A DNA stretch of 64,000 nucleotides from Flavobacteriaceae bacterium (GTDB lineage Bacteria; Bacteroidota; Bacteroidia; Flavobacteriales; Flavobacteriaceae): positions 124,001-188,000 of the forward strand of contig JAIXYI010000088.1 in assembly GCA_027490305.1 (NCBI GenBank), written 5' to 3'. Shown here one piece after another: positions 24,143-32,171 of the stretch (the first letter of the stretch is position 1; each line of letters begins with the position of its first letter). The notes under the pieces are model-generated. The model searched no databases, was not told the DNA's origin, and was given only the letters and a program-made list of their open reading frames with translations. The translations under genes and the position numbers were made by a program.

Positions 24143-25174
24143 ATGAAAACCATTACCCTTTTTTTGGCAGGATTGTTCTGCCTGTTGGCCAGCAAGATGG
24201 TCGGCCAGAGTTTTGAAGATCGTGCACGCCTGATTGCCAACAAGATCGAGACCGTCACGAAAGACGAGAAGGCCGCGTTGAAACAGGAAGTGGAGAAGGT
24301 TAACGAAGACCTACAGGCAGGTCGCCTTACGGCAGAAGAAGCCGACCAGCGCAAAATGGACCTCGCCCAGACCCATGCCCGCGCGATTGAAGAAAAAGTC
24401 GCAGCCTACGAGGCCGAACTCCGTGATCTCGTGCAACAGAAAATCGACGGGAAGATACATGAAGAGGATACCAGCCGCATGTTCCGTGTGACCTTTAAAT
24501 GGCGGGATCCGGATAATTGGACGCGTCATCACGGGGAGTCGCGCACCACGACACAGTTCGTTTTTGCCACCGGCGTCAACAACCTCGTCACGAATGGAGC
24601 GGTGGCCAATTCCGATTTCCGTTACTGGGGTTCCCATTTTTATGAATGGGGCTTTACCTGGAACACCCGTCTCATGAAAACCGACAACCTGCTGCATGCC
24701 AAATACGGTTTTTCACTGCAGTACAACAACCTTCGGCCTACCGATAACCGAATGTTCGTCGACAACGGCACTACTACTGACCTTGAGACTAACCCCGTGA
24801 ACATGCGCGAGTCACGTTTCCGCAACGTCAACCTGGTTTTTCCCGTGCATCTCGAGTTTGATTTTACCCGTAAAGGCGAACACGATGGCAAACCCACGTT
24901 TCGTACGCATGAGGCATTTCGTTTCGGTATCGGCGGCTACGCCGGTGTGAACCTTAAAACCAAGCAGGTGTTGCGTTACGATGTGGATGGATACAAAGAA
25001 AGAAGTGTCACCAAAGGAAGTTTCAATGTCAACGATTTTATCTACGGAGTGAGCGCCTACGTGGGATATGAAGGGACGAGCCTTTACGTCAAGTACGACC
25101 TGAATCCATTGTTCAAAGACAATCCGGTGGCGCAACGAAACGTGTCGCTGGGCGTCCGGTTTGACCTGAATTAA
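24143..25174 (+). CDS. Exported coiled-coil / beta-barrel protein of unknown function
   Basis: 343 residues. A signal peptide (MKTITLFLAGLFCLLASKMVGQ) leads to a charged helical region (residues about 25-115, KIETVTKDEKAALKQEVEKVNEDL, coiled coil likely). From about 120 it has alternating strands typical of an outer-membrane barrel: TQFVFATGVNNLV, FYEWGFTWNTRLM, AKYGFSLQYNNLRP, RFGIGGYAGVNL and the final VSLGVRFDLN. It is 26 nt after the anti-sigma gene, so it is probably in the same operon. I do not recognise a named family. Confidence 0.75.
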   Translation: MKTITLFLAGLFCLLASKMVGQSFEDRARLIANKIETVTKDEKAALKQEVEKVNEDLQAGRLTAEEADQRKMDLAQTHARAIEEKVAAYEAELRDLVQQKIDGKIHEEDTSRMFRVTFKWRDPDNWTRHHGESRTTTQFVFATGVNNLVTNGAVANSDFRYWGSHFYEWGFTWNTRLMKTDNLLHAKYGFSLQYNNLRPTDNRMFVDNGTTTDLETNPVNMRESRFRNVNLVFPVHLEFDFTRKGEHDGKPTFRTHEAFRFGIGGYAGVNLKTKQVLRYDVDGYKERSVTKGSFNVNDFIYGVSAYVGYEGTSLYVKYDLNPLFKDNPVAQRNVSLGVRFDLN

Positions 25175-25210
25175 GAAGTAGAGAGGTAGTTTTACCTTTC
25201 CTCCCTACCA

Positions 25211-25245
25211 CGAAAGCGTTCCCTTTGGAGCGCTTTCGTATTTTA
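25211..25245 (+). terminator. Hairpin after the sigma factor operon
   Basis: CGAAAGCG (25211-25218) pairs with CGCTTTCG (25231-25238), with CC/GG pairs inside the loop, then TATTTTA. The T tract is short, so strength is uncertain. Confidence 0.55.
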
Positions 25246-25290
25246 CGTTGCAAAGATGTACCTTCGTACTTTGCCATTGGCCGCCCAAAG

Positions 25291-27267
25291 ATGATCACCC
25301 AAAGCACTATAGAGAAAGTTTTCGAAGCCGTCCGCGTAGAGGAGGTTATCGGCGATTTCGTGCAATTGAAGCGATCGGGCAGTAATTTCAAAGGGTTAAG
25401 TCCGTTTTCGGAAGAACGAACACCTTCTTTCATGGTGTCGCCCGTCAAGCAGATTTGGAAGGATTTCAGTAGCGGCAAGGGTGGAAATGCGATCTCCTTT
25501 ATCATGGAGCACGAGCATTTCACGTATCCGGAAGCCATCCGGTATCTGGCCAAGAAGTACAACATCGAAATCGAAGAAACCGAGCAGACCGACGAGCAAA
25601 AAGCGGTGCAGGATGCGCGTGAGAGCATGTACCTCGTGTCGGAGTTTGCCCGTGACTACTTCCATGACATCCTCCTCAACAGCGACGAAGGAAAAGCCAT
25701 TGGCCTGTCGTATTTCAAAGAGCGTGGGTTTACGTCGGAAACCATCCGGAAATTCCAGTTGGGTTATTCGCCCGAATCGCGAACGGCCTTCACTGATGAA
25801 GCCATCCGGAAAGGCTACCAACTCGAGTTCATGGAAAGCACCGGCCTGACCATCGTGCGGGAAGAACGACAATTCGACCGGTTTAGCGGAAGGGTCATGT
25901 TTCCCATCCAAAGCATGTCGGGACGGGTGTTGGGTTTTGGCGGACGTATCCTTACCAACGATAAAAAAACCGCGAAATACCTGAATTCGCCGGAAAGCGA
26001 GATTTACCATAAAAGTAAAGTACTGTATGGTATCTTCCAGGCGCGACAGGCCATTGCCAAGCAAAACAACTGTTTTTTGGTGGAAGGCTACACCGATGTC
26101 ATCCAGTTTCACCAGGCGGGTATTGAGAACGTGGTGGCATCGTCCGGAACCGCGCTCACCCCCGACCAGATACGGCTCGTTAATCGCCTAACGCGTAATA
26201 TCACCGTGCTATTCGATGGGGATGCGGCCGGCCTGCGGGCGTCGCTTCGCGGTGTCGACCTGATTTTGGAAGAGGGGATGAACGTGCGGGTTTGTACGTT
26301 CCCTGACGGCGATGACCCCGACAGTTTTGCGCGGAAGACGCCGTATGAAGACCTCGTGGCCTATATCGAGACGAACAGTAAGGATTTCATCCGATTCAAG
26401 ACGTCACTTTTGATGGAGGACGCCCGTCACGATCCCATCAAAAAAGCCGAGCTGATCCGGGATATCGTGACCAGTATTTCAAAGGTGCCGGATCGCATCC
26501 AACGCGAAATCTACATACAGGAGTGTTCGCGGCTCATGGACATTTCCGAACAGGTGCTCGCCAGTGCGCTCGCGCAGATGGTGCAGAAGAACCTGGCGGA
26601 CGCGTCGAAGAAACCGCAGACGGAGCGACAAGGACTTGAAGTCGTTCAATCAGAACCGGACGCACCGGCTGAGAAAGTCGACATCCTATATGAACTCGAA
26701 CGAAAAATCATCGCGATCCTGCTGCTATATGGCGACCGAACGGCCGATTTCGAAGACACCTTCCTTCGCCTGAACGAGGAGGGAGAAGCAGAGGAGGTGC
26801 GGGAAACCACAACAGCTAAAATTTACGAACGTATCTACCTGAGTTTACAGGAAGATGAAGTAGAGCTCGCGAACGCGGAATTCCGTGCCATCTATAACGA
26901 CCTCATTGCCTATTTCCATGCCAATGAAACCTTTTCAACTGAGCACTACCTGGCACGCCTCGACACGGCACTGAGTCCGATGGTCACCGACATCCTGATG
27001 GAAGACGAGCGGATGCAACTCCACAATTGGGAAGCCCGGCAGATACTCGTCAAACAGAAAACCGACACGATTGGACAGTACGTTACCGAAACCATCTTTA
27101 CGCTGCGATGGTACCTGGTAGACCGCATCATCGACGAATTGAAAAAGGAAATCGTGCCCGACCCTGAGGCCGACAATAGCGAAACGTTGTCCATGGTAAT
27201 GGATTACTATAAGCTCATCCACACCTTTTCAACGCGTTTGGGTCGCGTGATGTCCCGTTTTTCCTAA
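25291..27267 (+). CDS. dnaG: DNA primase, with zinc-finger ligands replaced
   Basis: 658 residues from the ATG at 25291 (MITQSTIEKVFEAVRVEEVI). Makes RNA primers at the replication fork. The TOPRIM core is intact: FLVEGYTDVIQFHQAG, VLFDGDAAGLRAS and DGDDPDSF. The N-terminal CHC2 domain aligns without gaps to E. coli DnaG, but all four zinc ligands are changed: Ser37, Ser40, Asp58 and Ser61 stand where Cys, His, Cys and Cys are expected (context GLSPFSEERTPSF and WKDFSSGKGGNA). The C-terminal region fits a helicase-binding domain. An upstream 22-codon extension is unlikely. It overlaps the convergent regulator by 4 nt. Confidence 0.95.
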   Translation: MITQSTIEKVFEAVRVEEVIGDFVQLKRSGSNFKGLSPFSEERTPSFMVSPVKQIWKDFSSGKGGNAISFIMEHEHFTYPEAIRYLAKKYNIEIEETEQTDEQKAVQDARESMYLVSEFARDYFHDILLNSDEGKAIGLSYFKERGFTSETIRKFQLGYSPESRTAFTDEAIRKGYQLEFMESTGLTIVREERQFDRFSGRVMFPIQSMSGRVLGFGGRILTNDKKTAKYLNSPESEIYHKSKVLYGIFQARQAIAKQNNCFLVEGYTDVIQFHQAGIENVVASSGTALTPDQIRLVNRLTRNITVLFDGDAAGLRASLRGVDLILEEGMNVRVCTFPDGDDPDSFARKTPYEDLVAYIETNSKDFIRFKTSLLMEDARHDPIKKAELIRDIVTSISKVPDRIQREIYIQECSRLMDISEQVLASALAQMVQKNLADASKKPQTERQGLEVVQSEPDAPAEKVDILYELERKIIAILLLYGDRTADFEDTFLRLNEEGEAEEVRETTTAKIYERIYLSLQEDEVELANAEFRAIYNDLIAYFHANETFSTEHYLARLDTALSPMVTDILMEDERMQLHNWEARQILVKQKTDTIGQYVTETIFTLRWYLVDRIIDELKKEIVPDPEADNSETLSMVMDYYKLIHTFSTRLGRVMSRFS

Positions 27268-27893
27268 ACGATATCGAGCGTTTTCGCTTTATTCACCAGG
27301 TCAACGAGGTTGGTTACGTTGAGTTTGGTCAGCAAACGAAGTTTGTAGGTGCTGATCGTTTTCTCGTTGAGTCCGAGAATACGGGAAATCTCATTGTTTT
27401 TCTTTCCTTCCGACAAATAGCGCAGCACCTCAATCTCGCGTGTGGAGAGTTTGCGGTAGAGTCGTTCGCTTTTGTTTTGGCGGGAAATCAGGCTGAGTTT
27501 CCGGCGGATATCATCGCTGAAGACAATCTCTCCTTCGTTGACGCGCAACAGGATGCTCTCAAGTGTTTCGAGGCTTGCCGTTTTGGGAACGTACGCCGCG
27601 ACACCTGCTTTGATGGCGTTTGGCGTGTAGATGTGTTCGGCCAGATTCGTGAAAAGCACGACACGGGCTTTGAATTCCTTGATGGTGGCTTTCAACGCCG
27701 TAATGGTCGTGAGTCCGGCCAGTTCTAAATCGATAACCAGAATGTCAGTAGGTCGGGTGCGGAGAATTTCCCGGACATCGTCAAAATGGTAGACTTGCGA
27801 GGAAATGCTGATTTCGGGATGATTCGCAAAATACGATTTTAATCCACAATGAACCACAGGTTGATTATCGGCTGTACATATTTGTATTGCCAT
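27264..27893 (-). CDS. Response regulator with LuxR-type DNA-binding domain
   Basis: 209 residues. The receiver domain has Asp9, the phosphoacceptor Asp55 in DILVIDLELAG and a Lys in YVPKTASLE; the output domain reads KLSTREIEVLRYLSEGKKNNEISRILGLNEKTISTYKLRLLTKL. No histidine kinase is next to it, so the partner is elsewhere. It lies downstream of nadE on the same strand; a 14-bp perfect palindrome 50 nt before the start (27943-27956) could be its own operator. It resembles regulators common in Flavobacterium; the targets are unknown. Confidence 0.9.
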   Translation of the reverse strand: MAIQICTADNQPVVHCGLKSYFANHPEISISSQVYHFDDVREILRTRPTDILVIDLELAGLTTITALKATIKEFKARVVLFTNLAEHIYTPNAIKAGVAAYVPKTASLETLESILLRVNEGEIVFSDDIRRKLSLISRQNKSERLYRKLSTREIEVLRYLSEGKKNNEISRILGLNEKTISTYKLRLLTKLNVTNLVDLVNKAKTLDIV

Positions 27894-27942
27894 TTACCGA
27901 AGCTTGTTTTGGGGGTTGCTTAAGTGGTAAAAATACTAAAAA

Positions 27943-27956
27943 AATGTTATAACATT
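27943..27956. promoter_or_regulatory. 14-bp perfect palindrome upstream of the response regulator
   Basis: AATGTTATAACATT is its own reverse complement and lies 50 nt before the regulator ATG, in the 83-nt gap after nadE. A dimeric regulator could bind it; AT-rich chance is the alternative. Confidence 0.4.
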
Positions 27957-27976
27957 GTAAATCAGGACTGAAAAAT

Positions 27977-28783
27977 TTACCTATAACCTTCCGGAATTAA
28001 GCAGACCGGAATAGGTATCATCTTGTGCCTGTTAGCATTATTCAATTTTTTGTAAATTTCAAATGCAATTTTTTCGCGACCTGAGAAATCGTCAATCGTT
28101 TTCCCAACGGCATCCGCCGCCATCGCCTGCTCCAATTCGTCGTAGGTAGCGCCTAATTGATCTTCGTCGGAACGGTCATCGCCGAAAAGGCCATCGGTCG
28201 GAGGTGCCACCAGTATCGAATCGGGTACAGATAGGTGCCGCCCTAGGGCATACACCTCTGATTTTACGAGGTCGGCAATCGGACTCACGTCTACACCGCC
28301 GTCACCATACTTGGTATAGAAACCTACGCCAAAGTCTTCGACTTTATTTCCGGTTCCCGCTACCAGCAAGCCATGAAGTCCGGCGTGGTAATATAAGGTC
28401 GTCATCCGGAGCCGCGCCCGCGTGTTTGCCAGCGTATGGGCCAACAGCGGCTCGTTCGCATCACCGGGAAAGGTCGCTTTGAAGCTTTCAAAGAGCGGTG
28501 TGAGATCGGACGTGGCCTTCTCCACATTGGGGAAACGACTTTGCAACTGCGCGATGTGTTCGCTGCTTCGGGCCCAGTGGCTCGGCGGCTGATGGATCGG
28601 CATTTCTACGCACAACGTCCGGAGTCCGGTTTGGGCGCAAAGTGTAGACGTCACCGCTGAGTCGATTCCGCCCGAAATCCCAACAACAAATCCGTTGGTT
28701 CGTGAGCGTACGGCATAATCCTGGAGCCAGGCAACGATGTGGTCGTTCACCCGGGCTACGTCAAGGGTGGTGTTTTTTTGCAT
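27977..28783 (-). CDS. nadE: Ammonia-dependent NAD synthetase
   Basis: 268 residues. Amidates deamido-NAD with ATP in the last step of NAD synthesis. The ATP-pyrophosphatase loop is VVGISGGIDSAVTS; further landmarks are YYHAGLHGLLVAGTGNKVEDFGVGFYTKYGDGGVDVSPIADLVKSEVYALGR and APPTDGLFGDDRSDEDQLGATYDELE, all typical (quoted in parts: VAGTGNKVED, KYGDGGVDVSPI). No glutaminase domain is attached. It is divergent from gldB, an arrangement I recall in other Flavobacteria, and it precedes the response regulator on the same strand. Confidence 0.95.
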   Translation of the reverse strand: MQKNTTLDVARVNDHIVAWLQDYAVRSRTNGFVVGISGGIDSAVTSTLCAQTGLRTLCVEMPIHQPPSHWARSSEHIAQLQSRFPNVEKATSDLTPLFESFKATFPGDANEPLLAHTLANTRARLRMTTLYYHAGLHGLLVAGTGNKVEDFGVGFYTKYGDGGVDVSPIADLVKSEVYALGRHLSVPDSILVAPPTDGLFGDDRSDEDQLGATYDELEQAMAADAVGKTIDDFSGREKIAFEIYKKLNNANRHKMIPIPVCLIPEGYR

Positions 28784-28792
28784 CTTGTTAGC

Positions 28793-28821
28793 TTGAAAAA
28801 CAGGGCGCGAATGTATCTTTG
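28793..28821 (+). promoter_or_regulatory. Promoter of gldB
   Basis: TTG at 28793-28795, an 18-nt spacer and TATCTTTG at 28814-28821; a 90-nt leader separates it from the gldB ATG. Confidence 0.65.
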
Positions 28822-28911
28822 TCGCGCTTTTGGGTGGCTAAAATTAGCCAAATCCGGGCGTATTTCCTTACACAATTACAATATTTCCGGTATTTCCCGG
28901 TTTTTGCCTAG

Positions 28912-29880
28912 ATGAAACGATTGTTTTTCTTTTCAACGCTTCTCCTGCTCGTGGCTTGTGGGAAGCAATCCCAGACAGAAAAAGCCATAGAGGAGGTGCC
29001 CCTGGACGACATCCACGTAGAACGGTTTGACAAGGCCTTCTTCGAAACACCTCCCGCCGGACTACCCGCCCTGAAGCGGCAGTATCCAGATTTTTTCCCT
29101 CCGGCTACGCCCGACTCGGTCTGGATCGCCAAAATGACCCATCCACAGTGGCGTGAGCTCTATAATGAGGTACAGAAGCGTTTCCCCGACTTTAATAAAC
29201 AGACGGTCGAAATCGAAGACCTCTTCCGGCACATCAAATATTACTACCCCAAGACCCCGACCCCGACGGTTGTGACGCTCATCAATGAAATGGACTATAA
29301 TACCAAGGTCATTTACCGTGACGGACTGGTGTTAATTTCGCTGGAGCTGTATTTGGGGAAAGACCATAAATTTTATAATTATCCGGAGTACCTCCGACAG
29401 AATTTCGAACCCGCGCAGATCATGCCGGATATCGCGGCGGCCTTCGCCGAGACCAAACTTCCGGAGTTGACCGAGAATACCCTGCTGGCCCAAATGATTC
29501 AGGCGGGAAAGGCGTTGTATATGAAGGATTTGCTCCTTCCCAACTATTCCGATGCCGCCAAAATAGGTTACACAGATGCCCAGATCGCCTTCTGTAAGGA
29601 AAACGAAGGGGTAATCTGGACGTCTTTCGTGGAACAAAAATTACTGTATAGTACTGACGGTCGACTCGGCAACCGCTTTATCAATCCGGCCCCGTTTTCG
29701 AAGTTCTATCTCGAGGTCGACAACGAAACGCCGGGCCGCATCGGCACCTGGGTCGGCTGGCAGATCGTGAGGGCCTATATGGAGCAAAACGAAGCGGTCA
29801 GCCTGACGCAACTGCTGGCCATGGACGCCAACGAGATCTTCACCGGATCACACTACAAACCGAAATTATCCAATGACTGA
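28912..29880 (+). CDS. gldB: Gliding motility lipoprotein GldB
   Basis: 322 residues. A lipoprotein signal ends in LVAC with Cys16 as the lipidated residue. The body matches GldB: VERFDKAFFET, LKRQYPDFFP, YYYPKTPTPTVVTLINEMDYNTKVIYRDGLVLISLELYLG in parts, NPAPFSKFYLEVDNETPGRIGTWVGWQIV in parts, and NEIFTGSHYKPK at the end. GldB is required for gliding in F. johnsoniae; its molecular role is unclear. It overlaps gldC by 8 nt. Confidence 0.93.
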   Translation: MKRLFFFSTLLLLVACGKQSQTEKAIEEVPLDDIHVERFDKAFFETPPAGLPALKRQYPDFFPPATPDSVWIAKMTHPQWRELYNEVQKRFPDFNKQTVEIEDLFRHIKYYYPKTPTPTVVTLINEMDYNTKVIYRDGLVLISLELYLGKDHKFYNYPEYLRQNFEPAQIMPDIAAAFAETKLPELTENTLLAQMIQAGKALYMKDLLLPNYSDAAKIGYTDAQIAFCKENEGVIWTSFVEQKLLYSTDGRLGNRFINPAPFSKFYLEVDNETPGRIGTWVGWQIVRAYMEQNEAVSLTQLLAMDANEIFTGSHYKPKLSND

Positions 29881-30205
29881 TACGTCTTCTGAAATCCGCA
29901 TCAAGATCGCGCTCGACGCGAATCGTATTCCCGAAAAAATGACCTGGACGGCCCGTGATGGCGGCGTGGTAAACAAACCTACCAAAGCGCTTTTATTGTC
30001 GGTCTGGGACAGCAAACCGCAGGAAACGCTGCGCATCGACCTCTGGACAAAAGACATGCCCGTCGACGAGATGAAGGTGTTTTTCCACCAAACCCTCGTG
30101 GCGATGTCCGACACCTACCAGCGCGCTACCGGCGACGAGAAAATGGCCGACACCATGCGGGATTTCTGTGAATATTTCGCCGAAAAACTCGACTTAAAAA
30201 AGTAA
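29873..30205 (+). CDS. gldC: Gliding motility protein GldC
   Basis: 110 residues, soluble. It has the GldC phrases IRIKIALDANRIPEKMTW, KALLLSVWDSKPQETLRIDLWTKDMPVDEMK and a C-terminal MRDFCEYFAEKLDL (the middle one is a continuous conserved block). In F. johnsoniae gldC sits directly after gldB and improves gliding. The start lies within the last codons of gldB, so translation is coupled. Confidence 0.93.
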   Translation: MTDTSSEIRIKIALDANRIPEKMTWTARDGGVVNKPTKALLLSVWDSKPQETLRIDLWTKDMPVDEMKVFFHQTLVAMSDTYQRATGDEKMADTMRDFCEYFAEKLDLKK

Positions 30206-30243
30206 GGGAAACACCGCTTTCCGATTGTTAGCGTAGATTTTTT

Positions 30244-30381
30244 TGGGCGTCCCGGCGCAAGGAATTTTCGTCACCTAACCGGTTGATGGCGCGCCGTCGC
30301 GCTCTCCGCACTCGCTTTACTCCGCGAAAAAGCGTCGCAAAGCTCAGACAATCGCTGCGATCGCTGACGCGGCATTCACAC
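30244..30381 (+). other. Possible diverged copy of the structured element (copy B)
   Basis: GCGTC near the 5' end and GACGC near the 3' end are complementary, with a GGGCGTCCC start like copy A, and the interior is full of short GCG hairpins. The two conserved arms of the other copies are not clearly present, so membership is uncertain. It is followed, as copy A is, by a heptamer-type array. Confidence 0.25.
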
Positions 30382-30436
30382 ATTCACCTACCTGGTAGCC
30401 GGGACTCGTAAAGCGCCATCCGCCCCATCATTCCGC

Positions 30437-30478
30437 TCTCCTCTCACCCCTCTCTTCTCACCCCTCTCTTCTCACCCC
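30437..30478. repeat. Tandem array 4: three 14-mers (2 x 7)
   Basis: TCTCCTCTCACCCC, then two identical TCTCTTCTCACCCC units, then a partial unit. Its complement runs into the 3' end of engB and supplies the stop codon TGA (30472-30474) and the last residues. Confidence 0.75.
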
Positions 30479-31086
30479 TCTCCCTTAAACAACTCCTTAT
30501 TGATCCCGTCAATAAATGCCAGTAGTTCCTCTTTGCCCGTTCCGTCCTCCGAAGAAGTGATGAAATACGGCGGCATCTCTTCCCAGTCGCCCGCCAGCAG
30601 CGTTTTCTTATAATCCGCCACTAATCCGTGTGCCTTCGTCTTCCCCACCTTGTCGGCTTTGGTGAAGATGAGCGCGACCGGAATGCCGGTTTCTCCCAGA
30701 TACGTCAGGAACTCGAGGTCGATTTTTTGGGCTTCGAGTCGGATGTCAATCAATACAAACGCACACGACAACTGTTCGCGCGTTTCGAAATAATCGGTGA
30801 TAAACTTTTGGAAGGTCTCTTTCGTTTTCTTCGAGACCCGTGCGTAACCATAGCCGGGCAAGTCGACCAAAAACCAGTTGTTGTTGATCTTGAAGTGGTT
30901 GATCAACTGCGTTTTACCCGGTTTTCCCGAGGTTTTCGCCAGGCTTTTGTGGTTCGTCAGCATGTTGATCAGCGACGATTTGCCCACGTTCGAGCGTCCG
31001 ATGAACGCGTATTCCGGAATCCAGTCTTTCGGGCACTTGGCCGCGTCGGAATTGCTGACGATAAACTCTGCGGATGTTATTTTCAT
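30472..31086 (-). CDS. engB: Ribosome biogenesis GTPase YsxC/EngB
   Basis: 204 residues. A cytoplasmic GTPase needed for large ribosomal subunit assembly. G1 is GRSNVGKSSLINML, G3 is DLPGYGYARV, G4 is TKADKVGK and G5 lies in FITSSEDGTGKEELL. Before that, the conserved GKTQLINHFKINNNWFLVDL is seen. The final Gly-Glu-Gly and the stop codon are encoded by tandem array 4, so the C-terminus has been captured by the repeat. It is followed in the minus direction by no co-directional gene; the alpha/beta hydrolase is upstream. Confidence 0.95.
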   Translation of the reverse strand: MKITSAEFIVSNSDAAKCPKDWIPEYAFIGRSNVGKSSLINMLTNHKSLAKTSGKPGKTQLINHFKINNNWFLVDLPGYGYARVSKKTKETFQKFITDYFETREQLSCAFVLIDIRLEAQKIDLEFLTYLGETGIPVALIFTKADKVGKTKAHGLVADYKKTLLAGDWEEMPPYFITSSEDGTGKEELLAFIDGINKELFKGEG

Positions 31087-31180
31087 ATAGGATGTTCCGG
31101 ATACCGGATTAGTAGGTAAGAGGAAAATGAACCGAAGGTCCGAAAAACCCAGCCCCTCCGTTACTCAATTCCTCAGTTCC

Positions 31181-31945
31181 TCAAAAATGATGCTCCCGCA
31201 ACCACTCGTGCATCAGGCGGTTGAATTCGTTCGGGTGCTCCATCATCGCGGCATGCCCACACTGGTCGATCCAGTAAAGGCTGGAATGAGGCAAGAGTTT
31301 ATGGAATTCCTCTGCCACATCCGGCGGCGTCACTTTGTCGTTTTTGCCCCAGATGATACAGGTCGGCACGTGCATTTTCGGGAGGTCCTTCGCCATATTA
31401 TGACGGATGGCGCTCTTCGCAATGGTCAGGGTCTTGATGAGTTTCAGACGGTCGTTTGCTACGGCATAGACCTCTTCGACAATCTCGGGTGTGGCGATTT
31501 TCGGGTCGTAAAACACTTCCTCTGCCTTCTTCTGGATGTAATCGCGGTCACCCCGACGCGGATAGCTGTCGCCCATCGAGTTTTCGTAAAGACCGGAACT
31601 TCCGGTAATTACCAGCGCCAACATCTTCTCAGGATACATCTTTGTATGGTACAGCGCGATGTGTCCGCCGAGTGAATTTCCCAGCAGGATCACCCGCTCG
31701 AACCCTTTGAACGTAATGAAATCCTTCACAAACTTCGCAAAGGCTTTCACGTTGGTTTTCAAGATGCTTTGTGTGTAGATTGGCAACTCCGGAATGATCA
31801 CTTTGTATCCCTGTTTCGGGAAATAGTCGGCTACTCCGTCAAAATTACTCAGCCCGCCCATGAGTCCGTGAAGCACAATGATTGGCGTTCCTTCACCGGC
31901 TTCATAGTAAGTGTATCTGCCTTCTTTTTTCAATTGGTAGGTCAT
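31181..31945 (-). CDS. Alpha/beta hydrolase
   Basis: 254 residues, no signal peptide. The oxyanion region is IIVLHGLMGGLSNFDGV and the nucleophile elbow GNSLGGHIALYH contains the catalytic Ser; the acid is in IIWGKNDKVTPPDVA and the His in DQCGHAAMMEHPNEFN. The substrate is unknown; esters and C-C bonds are both possible in this superfamily. It has a good promoter box 27 nt upstream (TATATTTG, 31973-31980) and lies 94 nt before engB on the same strand, with a CTC-rich gap between them. Confidence 0.9.
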   Translation of the reverse strand: MTYQLKKEGRYTYYEAGEGTPIIVLHGLMGGLSNFDGVADYFPKQGYKVIIPELPIYTQSILKTNVKAFAKFVKDFITFKGFERVILLGNSLGGHIALYHTKMYPEKMLALVITGSSGLYENSMGDSYPRRGDRDYIQKKAEEVFYDPKIATPEIVEEVYAVANDRLKLIKTLTIAKSAIRHNMAKDLPKMHVPTCIIWGKNDKVTPPDVAEEFHKLLPHSSLYWIDQCGHAAMMEHPNEFNRLMHEWLREHHF

Positions 31946-31972
31946 GCGTACGGGCCTTTCTTAAAATCCCCA

Positions 31973-31980
31973 CAAATATA
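31973..31980 (-). promoter_or_regulatory. Promoter -7 box TATATTTG for the hydrolase gene
   Basis: Perfect consensus on the minus strand, 27 nt before the ATG at 31945. Confidence 0.6.
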
Positions 31981-32027
31981 GGAGTTTCAACCAAAAGGGG
32001 GCGGCTTTTTTTCCGCTTCCCACTACG

Positions 32028-32072
32028 GGTGGCTGCGGTCGGGCCGCGTGGTTGGTGGCTGCTGGTGGGCCG
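32028..32072. repeat. G-rich imperfect direct repeat upstream of mraZ
   Basis: GGTGGCTGC-GGTC-GGGCCG (32028-32046) is repeated as GGTGGCTGC-TGGT-GGGCCG (32054-32072), 26 bp apart, in the gap between the divergent hydrolase and mraZ. No function is evident. Confidence 0.55.
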
Positions 32073-32106
32073 GGTGGGGGATAAAGGGAAAACTTATTAA
32101 CAAAAG

Positions 32107-32131
32107 TGGGGCATTGTGGAGATTTATGGAG
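32107..32131 (+). promoter_or_regulatory. MraZ operator: three TGGRG boxes at 10-bp spacing
   Basis: TGGGG (32107-32111), TGGAG (32117-32121) and TGGAG (32127-32131), each separated by 5 bp, directly upstream of the mraZ promoter box. This is the architecture described for MraZ autorepression in Escherichia coli (TGGGN repeats with 5-bp spacers). It suggests that the dcw cluster here is regulated by its own first gene. Confidence 0.75.
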
Positions 32132-32139
32132 GAAATCGT

Positions 32140-32147
32140 TATTTTTG
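32140..32147 (+). promoter_or_regulatory. Promoter -7 box TATTTTTG for the dcw cluster
   Basis: Perfect TAnnTTTG, 24 nt before the mraZ start. A TTG at 32114-32116, inside the operator, is 23 nt upstream and could be the -33 element, so bound MraZ would cover it. Confidence 0.65.
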
Positions 32148-32171
32148 CTTAACCACGGGTAAAATCTTAAT

